Assembly (NCBI GenBank): GCA_023078685.1
Contig: JALGAS010000004.1
Span: forward strand, 1,054,001-1,118,000
Source: Neopestalotiopsis rosae
Lineage: Eukaryota > Ascomycota > Sordariomycetes > Amphisphaeriales > Sporocadaceae
Length of the DNA stretch: 64,000 nt
Direction: 5' to 3'
Shown here: positions 55,162 to 64,000 of the stretch, piece by piece
How positions within the stretch are numbered: position 1 is the stretch's first letter
How the letters are laid out: each line of letters begins with the position of its first letter
The notes under the pieces: generated by a model
What the model was told of the DNA's origin: nothing
What the model saw: only the letters and a program-made list of their open reading frames with translations
Databases searched by the model: none
Position numbers and translations under genes: made by a program

Positions 55162-57436
55162 CTAATGCTCGCAAAAATTCCATTCCACAGATTCGAGGTC
55201 GCGTCTCTCCTGGTCCTGCAACGACGCCCTTTCCTTCATCAGTCGTAGTCTCAGCTGCTTGGCCTCTTCCAGCCCGATGGGCCATGGAGCCCTTTTCGTC
55301 TGCTTCTCGGAAATCTCGCGCGGCAGCTCCGTCTTTGAAGGCCACCAATGTTCCTGCTGCGGCGGCACGTTGGAGGTGCTGATGATGGGGATGGCCGGGT
55401 CCACGAGGAAGAGGGCGAGGATCTTCCTGTGGCCGGGCTTGGTGGGATCGGCCAGTTGAAAGGGAGATACACGATGCTGCACGAGGTTTGGGAAGAAGAT
55501 CGCCCGCCCAGGCTTGGTATGTACGGAACCGATATCCTGCAGAGTATGGCCATTCATTTGGATGGCAAAGGTACGGTCGATGGCGAAATCTTCGTTTTGC
55601 TCGTAACCAATATCGGTCTCCAGATCATCCCCGTTTGCGCAGGTTCGGAAGCTGAGAGTGCAGTCGGTGATGTTATCGCTGTCGTAGTAGTATAACGCCG
55701 TACTGACGATGTGCTCATTCAGCTGTCCCTCAGTGTGCCATGAACCGCCAGGATAGGAAGGTTTGTCAGGACTGAGGTGTATGTTGGCCAGTTTGACAAT
55801 GATCTGGACCTGCTTCGTGCCGTCGAAAAAGCCGTTAGTCTTGATATCGGAATCGTTGATGTTGACGTAGTCCTCGGCACTGGGATCGGCATCGGGAAGC
55901 TTGGCGCTGTGTGTCGATGCAAACCAGGCGTCGTCACGCCCCTTCCGACGATCATCATTGTAGTAATACTCCTCTCGCATATCATCCTCGCTCTCGGATC
56001 CTTCATCGTCTGGCTCTTCGTCCGACTCCTCATCTTCCAAGCCCAAAGGGCGATTCCATGGTTTGCATTCTCCGTACTTACTAGCACTGCAAAATTCGGG
56101 GCAAGAACACTCAGGCCCGACCTCGGTCACTGTGAGTCTTTGTACGGCAAATTCTTTCTCCCAGCGGTAGATAATATCCCATGCCGGTAAAGACTTTTCG
56201 ATAAAGGTCTCAATGATGGGGTATAGGGCCGCATGCTCCTTCGGGTGAAGGTTGTTGATGTAGCTCATGATCTTGGCGCGGCCCGTAGCAGGGTTCAGGT
56301 CCACATCACAGGGCAGCCACTGGAACTTGTTGGACAGGACTGATATGGATCTCTCAGTGAAGGCTCCCGGCATTTTGAAGCGGATGGTTTCTTCGTCTTT
56401 GGGCGGGCGCAATACTTTGCCCAAGCCGCATTCGGTCAATGCATCATCAATACCAATGGTACAGTCTCGAAGGACTCTAGACCGACCATATACCAGAGGC
56501 CAGAGGGAAGGGTGTACCAGATCAAGGACCTGATCGTCGCTGTTGGGATGCCAGTCCTTTTGCTCAGGGGGGACATCCTCGAGCAGCTTGACAGCTTGTT
56601 GGAGGGATTCGGCGAGGTCGGCGCCCATGATGCTATCAGATTTGAGAACGGCAATGGAGTAGTCATACACAGGTATGAGACCCGTCTTTTGGTAGATGAT
56701 TGCCTTTTTCCGCAATTCAGCAAGACACTGGAAATGATTGTCAGTGTCACCGGCACCCGTAAGCGTCGAGGGAGTGGATAAACTTACCGCGTCGGCCATG
56801 GCAGGGGTGAAGTCAGCATACTTCAAGTATGATCCCCAGTCCATCTTCAAGGCCTCTGCCTTCCACTTGCTGGCGATTTCGTCGTCCTCCACTTTGCGCC
56901 ACCACTCTGGCTTGTCGGACAATTCGTCTACAAGCTTGAGCATGCAGCACTCGCGTATAAGTAGCGTGACAGCCTTCCAGCCGTCACCATATCTATCGTT
57001 GAGGAAAAGTAAAGGAAATCGGCTTTCCTCATCAGGTAAGTGGCCCAGGGGCAAGCCAGAGCCTGGTCGCCACACTATGTAAGACGCGGTGTCCTAAGTT
57101 GTGAAATTCTTAGCCGCTGCATTCACGATCAGTTTTATTCCAGCCTGTTACCGAATCTGAAGACTCTCCTAGGTCTTCAGGGGGTTGCCCATGCCATTTG
57201 AACCTTGCTTGCTTGATCAGCACACGAATGACCCTCAGTTTGAAGGTGTTCAAGTCGAGGCCGTTTTCACTCGTGATCCACTGCTTCGCGTCAAGCTCGT
57301 CTGGATCCTCAGCTGCAACATAGGCCCCAAAAGCTCTCCATTGCTCTTCGGTGAGCTTGGAGACGACATCATGATCCCACAGTAACTTTTCCTCGTCGTC
57401 CGTCAAGGCGGATCCTTGGGGAGAAGGCCACGCCAT
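55162..57436 (-). CDS. DUF4246 protein, 718 aa
   Basis: Three exons (57152-57436, 56788-57093, 55162-56727) give 718 residues. The body is the fungal DUF4246 family: RPGSGLPLGHLPDEES near the start of exon 2, DKPEWWRKVEDDEI, MADACLAELR, then WHTEGQLNEHIV, SDNITDCTLSFR and IFFPNLVQHRVSPF. The H-x-E and later H with a downstream R resemble the metal and 2-oxoglutarate sites of the double-stranded beta-helix dioxygenases. This is inference from pattern; the family is formally uncharacterised. An acidic Asp/Glu-rich insert is in the middle. The N-terminal 95 residues are an extension. The 60-nt second intron has no in-frame stop. Starting from ATG 57715 would add about 93 basic residues ending RQFSSTSK, which looks like a mitochondrial presequence. 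Confidence 0.85.
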
Positions 57437-58919
57437 TTTTGATGTACTTGAGAATTGTCTGCTCTTGCAAAATGAGTTCCGATGAAGATGAGGGGTTGAG
57501 GTCATCAACTCAGTGAGACACGCCCGTTGCTGCAATCTTGTATATTGTTGTCGAACGAATGTTCCATCAAAAGACGGTGAATGTTGCCTAAACACGAGCC
57601 CAGTGTGTCCATTTTCCAATGCTCGCTGGATTAGATAACATCTTGGTCGCGCAAGCATGACTCGGCGACTCATCAAAAGTTGTTTTATTAGTGCTTGGTG
57701 CCTGGAGCTAAGCATCAGTGAAAAGTTCAATTCAGTATTAGCACTGAACTAACCTACCGGTAGTTATTGAACATCCCAAATCGTGACTTGGCCGTTATAA
57801 CGGTGAAGTCGCCAATGCCGCATTGACGGACCAAGTGGATAAGTCGCTAGGCATTGCTAGGCTTCCGTGTGCTAGTTGTTGGTTGTTGGTTGTTTGTATG
57901 CAAGCAATGTACCTAGTACAAGGATTACTCGGTTTTGGGTATAAGTAACCCTTATGCCCAGTATAGCACGTAAAGTATGTAGTCTTAATACCTAAGTCAC
58001 TGTATACACATTTTCAGTGTATAAGAATACCGTTTTTCAGTGAGCGTACTTTAGTGACTAGTTCGCTGAATGTTCACAGCTCACTCGTTTCACGTTATTA
58101 TAAACCTTACTCTATAGTGAAATTATTTAATCTTTCCAAGTCGTAACCATTGCTTTTCGTCACGGCGTCACACCTTGAACCGGTCAATGCCATGTATGGA
58201 ATATGATGTTAAGTATTAACGGAGCTGGTGAACCATCAGTCCACCAGCCCTGCGAAGATCTGAATACGTACCCGACCGGTAAGGGGCATGCAGCCGGTCG
58301 TTGGCGGGGCGACCTGCGAAGCTGACTGGCTGGCGCCATCACAGCACCCCAAGGCATAACAAATGCTGTTAACGCCCTCGTCAAGATATTATAATCGATA
58401 ATTTGAGCCGATATGCAGTATTAAGCCGGGCATCACCTTCCAAGGTCAACCAAGTCCCGTACGCTTTCAATCGGAGAATTCTGACCATGGAAATCACACA
58501 GTCGGCAAGTGTTCGCTGTCACCAACCCAGGAAGTAGTATCGAGCATGTGTGCGTGACAGTCACATATACTTAGCAGGAATGAACCGGCTGTGTTGGTAA
58601 ATAGGTACGAAAGTGCAGTCCGGAGTTACTTGTGGAAGTAAATAACTCGATCAGATACTGCAAGGGTTGCAAACCTGTCGTCTAACGAGAAGCTTCCTCA
58701 TGTTGGACAAGGCGGCCTCGACCAGCTGGCGGCAAAACATTGGTCGACGAATGCAATGTAATATTGCCATGCATAACCCCTCTGTGGCTGAGTAGCAGTT
58801 TCCAAGACTGGAATATATAGTGGCAGGACTCCAATGGCCCAGTGAACTTTGGCTTTTCTATTGCTTGAGATGGGAGCAAATGTGCTCCATCAACACATCA
58901 AAGTCGACTCCGATCCACC
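57437..58919. other. Intergenic AT-rich region
   Basis: About 1.5 kb including an AT-rich part (57770-58140). No supported gene. If the DUF4246 gene starts at 57715, its first 93 codons lie here. Confidence 0.4.
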
Positions 58920-61900
58920 ATGGCTTCCCTATTTTCGGCAAAGAACGAAACAATTTTGGCATTAGGAAATGCTAACATCGATCTGTCGATCTTTAAGTTC
59001 GAACTGAAAAAGGAAGACGTGCGGAAAGAATACCAAGGCCTCGGTCAAGCGTTATCTATTCATCGCCTTGCGGGCGCAGAAAATGGCGAGCAACATCGGA
59101 CCGCCCGCCGGCTCGGTGCGCTGTTTGAGGAGGTCATCCCTGATATTGACGTTCTGGCAGGTGTCTATGGTCAAAGAGCGTCCGAAATTGCAGTGGCTCA
59201 TGGCCGCGAGAGCAATTCTATTGGGTCTGATTTCAATCCAAACTTCCATTTCGGACCCTTTGCTAGCCACGCAGGTATCGATGGCACTTCCATTTATGCT
59301 GCTGCTTCGTCTGGAGATGGCGTGGTAGCTCTCCACTTGCTTGCTTGCATGTTGGCAAAAATGTTCACTTCGGCCGAGGCAACTGCGATTTGGTGCCAGT
59401 TGGTGGCCGATCGAATCGGACAATTGAATGCAAAGTCCAGCAATTCTCAGATCTCGGGAGTAACGGCAAAATTCGCCGCTGCCGCGGGCGAAGACATCAA
59501 ACGCAATGATCTAGCAGCTTGGGACGCCAGTGCCCGTGCTTGGCTTGAAGTGGCGAACACAGTCAAGCGTAGACAGGAGAGGCAGTTCATGCTCATCCAT
59601 GCGAACTTGCCTGACATCCATGCCTCCAGAAATACCTATCACGACATCATTGAGAACTGGAGACTCGCAATGATCAATCTGCAGAACGCTATACAAGGTG
59701 TTCCTCAGGATATTTCGAATGGTGCAGTTGTTCTTGGCATTACAGCTTGGCACATTTATCATAACATCATTGTTTTCTGTCCGGAAAAACACATTCAACT
59801 AAACGACGACCTCGTTCCGCCAAGCGGCAGCATCTCCCTGGGCCTAGTACAGAGTGATTCAGATGAACACGGAGACATCAATTGGTCTGTATCCCTATCT
59901 CACCTGCGATATTACGGGGACCCCCGTTGCAATTGAGCGCTCCCTCAGCGTCGATACCGACAATTGACCCTGGCTTGTGGCTTTGGCTATGACGAATGTA
60001 ACATCGTCAGTCTGCCAACAGTCGTATCCCGAGCGACTCATCGAAACGAAGATACTATACTTGAAGGCCGCTGGGAGATTGCCTCAGCAATGCCTATCCT
60101 CCGCCCTACGAACAAACGTTCCCAGGATGGTACTCTGCGATCGACCGAGCGATACACTCGATGGGTGCATCTTGATCGTACAAGGGATGCGGCACTACAG
60201 CATCTCGTTGATCATGTTCAGTCTCACTCGTATAGCAACTACTTGTGGAATGGAGACGACTGGGAATGGGATAAGGAAATGAGATCAGCCATTACTTTCA
60301 ATCAGCCAGGATATCAATGTCTGCGGAACAAACGCCAATGCGACGAAGGATGCACATGTAGGAGGCAAGGCAAGCGGTGCACTTCTCTTTGCCTGTATCT
60401 CAAAGGGTTCACGGGCATTCAAGAGAGTCTGTCTTGCTCAAATGTCAGAGAATGTCGAATGGAATATGACGCACCCGACGAAGATTGTTATTGGCTTTCG
60501 CCTCGAGCTACGATGGATATCGACCATACAGAGTCTCTAAATTACCAAGAGTTCAAATGGAAAGATCCCCCTGTTGCTTTTCACTCAGCATATGTGCATC
60601 GCGACCCGTCCTCCGAGTTCGTGGATTTTGCTGACCCAACTGCGGAGGACGAATAGACATTTGTGGAGGAAGATTATGATGTCAATAAGATCAAAAACGA
60701 GAAGAAGCCTAGGCCTAATCCACTAGCGGGGACCTCGGTCGATGAATTCCGTATCAATTACCTTGGCGATGAAGTCAGATACCGACCGGTCCATACATAT
60801 GGCCGTGCAGCATTGTATCTGACAGATCGGTCCGACATAAATATGCCTCTTCTCACGCTCTAGCAACTCAAAAATGCACTTCTCGATGGAAGAATCAGTC
60901 CCACATTGCTAAGAAATCATTTGGCTCATGTTGGCCGTCATGGGGTTGATGATTTTACAAAATCTCTCAACGGGGTGAACCACACAGGTCGAACATTCTT
61001 CAGATCCCTCGACGCGATTGCCGCCATTACGGAATTGTACCAGAATTGGTCGGATGCAACCATCAAGATCAGCGTCACCAAATCGCCGATTGGAGCATCG
61101 CGCTGGGCACAAAACATAACAAGAGAGGACATTGACCTATCTGAACGGCTGGCTGGGCCCGAGAATTATTTGACCAAGATTGCAGTCTCGAAGGCGCATC
61201 GCGCAAATAAGTTTGCATGCATAGTCATGCTGGAATCTGGCGGGATCGATCTTCACCCTGATGATCTTGATTTGGTAATGGGCGTAGCAAATGGGAATTC
61301 CATCTATGCAGCTGATTACCTACTGTCAGATCCCAGCGTCGAAGACTTGTCAGGTAAAAGCTCCTTTGCTGGCATCAAGAGAATCGTGGGTGGTCTCGGT
61401 GAACCAGGGATTGTATGCTTGATCCCGCGGAAATCAACAAAAAGGGTATAACTTGATAGTACGCAGCATCGGCTTGTTCGACACGATACTTTCGACGGGG
61501 AATTCGTCGATCGCTTTGACCATAGCTCCTTGCACTTGACTCTTACAAAATGGAGGCAGAAGATTGGAGTTGCTCGAGGATCAATCAACGCTGATGTGCT
61601 GATGCGTGAGGCGTTGGTCAAAGTGTTCAATGGACCACGGTGGATCGCCGACCTCGACATCCTCAAAGGACTCGAAGAGGCAACAACCTTGCGAATGTCA
61701 CCCTGCAAATGCCCCATTGCCGTGCCGGGCGCCCTGGGAGGGCGGCTCGTGGATTTGTTCGGTGATAGAATGAAATCGATATCGACATGGGATGAGCTGC
61801 TTCTATGCCAAGATAACCTTCTAGCAGAAGAGGTCGGCGCCGTCCGCGCATCGGGTAATTGGTATGCTCGCCTGGCTGCAGTGGCTCTTGCGTCTTCAAT

Positions 61901-62661
61901 CGGCTGCTCTCTGACCATACTACCTTGTGGTGGGGTCACGGGTGTGCTTGAATTGTAGCCAGAAATTGAGCTCATGGCAACCAGCAAGACCAAAGACTGG
62001 CCGCGCACCGTTGAACCTCTTCGTCATGTAGCCTGAGTCAGGAACATCCAAGAGTTTCGACGACATGAGTTGGAGCTGTTGTACCATGGAAAAAATTAAG
62101 AATCGCTGGACGCAAGGTCGGTTTCTTTGGTCTGGATCTAGTATTTCTTAGTCGCAAAAAGCCTCTGGTCGTCATCTTCGAATGCAAGCTATTTTCACCA
62201 TGGGCGATCAAGAATTGCCGGATCGCCTAGTCATCGTATCGAGTGTTCTGCTAGAATTCTCATTGCTAATTCCGCTGAAAGATCGATTTTGTGCTCTGTT
62301 CAGTCGAGATTCGAGGATGGAATATTCCGTGCACTTTCACAAGTCCGCTGACCTGAACAGAAATGAGTTGCTTTCGGTAAACGGCTCAATTCTCTCGGCA
62401 CTTGGTCTTCTAGTATCTGTAGATCTTTCAATATTCGCGAACATCAATTTGAGAAACAAACCGTCTGTCACAATGTGTTTAGTGTTGGGTTCGTTGGTTA
62501 AAGACGCTTCTTGTAGGGCAACTACATGTAGTGTCCTTCCACTACGCCCGGCGGATGGAGCCGAACCGAATCGAATCCACTTGGTTGCTAACTGGCACGG
62601 TTCTCGCGACGTGGGCAGCCTTCTCCAACTTGTTGAGATTGAGTTTACCTCATGGCGCTAA
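58920..62661 (+). pseudogene. Remnant of a large fungal hypothetical protein gene
   Basis: An intact 338-codon frame (58920-59936, MASLFSAKNETILALGNAN) is followed by long stretches of coding-like sequence. Frame 0 resumes at about 59940 and continues to about 61958 with stops at 60654 (TAG), 60861 (TAG), 61449 (TAA) and 61956 (TAG), and still reads like protein after each. The frame change near 59920 coincides with a run of five C. The last block (RIHLVANWHGSRDVGSLL, ending at 62661) is in another frame. The family is a fungal protein of over 1,000 residues that I know only as conserved hypothetical. TAG and TAA in place of CAG or CAA fits C-to-T change. I do not restore any frame. The part before 59936 could still make a truncated protein. 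Confidence 0.7.
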
Positions 62662-63502
62662 AATGACGGACCTACTGTACAGGACTTTTTGACCATGACG
62701 CCAACAAAAGATCTACGGTCGGCCGGGTTTGCAAAACGGCCCAATTCCTGACGATGCTGTTTGACGATGCGCCACGTGGTAAGGCTGCAATTCTGAGAGT
62801 CTGGAAGTCCGCAGAGTGTTCGGACCATACATCGTACTGTGACTTCTTCGGACCATATCACCCGACGGTAGTGTGAGTGCCAAGTGGTCATGGCTCTTGC
62901 TGTTCTTGTGTGCACGCGTGTTTGATCTGAGATCTTGATCGTTGTAATCGCTGACTGGAAAGATCTGACTGGAATATTACTGGAACAGTTCTACTATTGA
63001 GTACAGATCGGCCGTGTCATAGATTATATTGATTTTTCATGTTGATCAGAGCGCTTCCACCCGGATACCACATGATTAGAGTTGCCGTAGAAGTTTGCGG
63101 GTCGGTAGACGCGAGCCGAGAATTTATTCAACGAGCACCCGCCAAGAGGCACATTATTTCCTGTTCCTGACAGTGATGAGGGGTCCTACAGTTCTCCGGG
63201 TGACGATCGGGCACTCAGTTATGCTACCGAATGCATAAAGGGTATGGAACTTTAGAGTTCGATGGTGTGGGTACATCATAATTGCATTAAGGTACTGTAC
63301 GTGTGTCGAACTAGAGCCTATAGCGTTGCATTACCCCTGGCATCCATCACCTGAGCGCTGGCGGGTACTTGCACTAGAAGCAGTTGGGAGCTCTCTTTGC
63401 TTTCTGCAATCAGTCCACGCATGAAACCCATCATAGTTTCAACTCAGGAACAAACTCTTTTCTCTACCTGATGGATGAGCTTGTTCAGGCGGGAATCCTT
63501 AG
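62662..63502. other. Intergenic region before the terminal repeat element
   Basis: About 840 bp of moderately AT-rich DNA with no supported coding frame, RNA gene or strong repeat. Confidence 0.4.
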
Positions 63503-64000
63503 ACTCACTATGCATTTGCTTACGCTCACTATGTCTAACCATATCCGGAATGAGTGGATGGAGCACCTATTTGGCGGTACATCCCTCCCCAGAAGGGTAC
63601 AAGCAGCATAGACCAGGGAGGTAGGCCATACGCCACAACACACTGCAAGCATGCTGCAGCACCTCGTCGTCGCTGGTGGTCACCGCTGAAGCCATCGCCA
63701 TTTTGATATTTTGGCAATTGATGGCAATTGCCAGTTGTAATTGCGAAGAAAGTGGAATTTCTGATTGGTCCGTTCAGATATCTGAAACATAAAAATCAAT
63801 GATCTTCTTCGAATGCCATTAGTTGCCATTAATTTTATGTTTCAGAGCACTGTAATTGCAGGTGCAAAGTTGAATAGTAAGTGTATGCTATTGTAATGGA
63901 TGTACCGGCTGATTGCTAGAAAGTACCGCAAAACCCCCCTATGGGGGCAGCTATCCCAGTTGGGTTAGATATAGTGAGCGTAAGCAAATGCATAGTGAGT
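63503..64000. mobile_element. MITE-like element with 38-bp terminal inverted repeats
   Basis: The segment at 63503-63540 (ACTCACTATGCATTTGCTTA and following) is the reverse complement of 63963-64000, with 37 of 38 bases matching. The two copies are inverted at the ends of a 498-bp segment that has no convincing open frame, the usual form of a non-autonomous DNA transposon (MITE). The right end coincides with the window edge, so the target-site duplication cannot be checked. The left flank is CCTTAG. An internal hairpin is listed separately. Confidence 0.7.
63782..63845. repeat. Internal hairpin of the MITE-like element
   Basis: CTGAAACATAAAAATCAATG at 63782-63801 and CATTAATTTTATGTTTCAG at 63827-63845 are near-perfect reverse complements with a 25-nt loop. 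This is a second, inner inverted repeat, common in MITEs. Confidence 0.65.

Noticed and set aside
57900..58130. Short repeated words such as AGTGAGCGTA and CAGTGTATA resembling the MITE termini
   Set aside because: Ten-base matches only, with no inverted partner; not enough to call a second element.
1..64000. CRISPR arrays, bacterial operons, riboswitches and viral genes
   Set aside because: None seen; intron-rich fungal genes make prokaryotic features unlikely, and no regularly spaced repeats were found apart from the 52-bp minisatellite.

Overview
The window looks like nuclear DNA of a filamentous ascomycete (Pezizomycotina, most likely a Sordariomycete). The genes have short introns of about 50-70 nt with GTRNGT donors and YAG acceptors. 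The families present are typical of that group: HET and NACHT-ankyrin proteins, Zn2Cys6 regulators, a PTH11-like membrane protein, a BIM1-like secreted copper protein, DUF4246, and a pisatin-demethylase-like P450. Nothing bacterial or viral was seen. Exon structures were worked out by hand: canonical splice sites that join family-conserved sequence and keep the whole CDS a multiple of three.

Layout. 0-13 kb: ordinary genes on both strands (acidic hypothetical protein, divergent protein kinase, BIM1-like GPI protein, class II aldolase, F-box protein, polysaccharide deacetylase). 14.5-27.3 kb: accessory metabolism without a PKS or NRPS backbone (P450 with one in-frame stop, intron-containing tRNA-Glu, HpcH/HpaI aldolase, Zn2Cys6 regulator, amino-acid permease, O-methyltransferase, PTH11-like gene with one in-frame stop). 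28-43.4 kb: a probable self/non-self recognition or cell-death island with two NACHT-ankyrin (NLR-like) genes, a multi-pass membrane protein and a HET-domain gene. 43.6-51.8 kb: short-chain dehydrogenase, GFA-fold protein, fungal transcription factor without a visible zinc cluster, fructosamine-3-kinase-like gene and a small cysteine-rich secreted protein. 53.8-64 kb: decaying sequence (broken alpha/beta hydrolase, tRNA-like remnant, a large fungal hypothetical gene broken by many stops, a MITE-like element at the right edge), plus one apparently intact DUF4246 gene.

The most notable object is the 1,631-residue gene at 28169-33427. One conceptual protein carries a NACHT NTPase, a long ankyrin array and a C-terminal CorA-like two-helix membrane module with a GMN motif. 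The usual fungal NLR model puts the effector domain at the N-terminus. Here the only recognisable output module is a membrane channel-like domain at the C-terminus. With the second NLR, the membrane protein and the HET gene, this is the best candidate for an undescribed system.

A second theme is gene decay. The P450 and the PTH11-like gene are each complete except for one stop codon. The right-hand pseudogenes carry many stops of the TAG, TAA and TGA kinds that C-to-T or G-to-A change would produce, as expected from RIP-like mutation, although I could not measure this.
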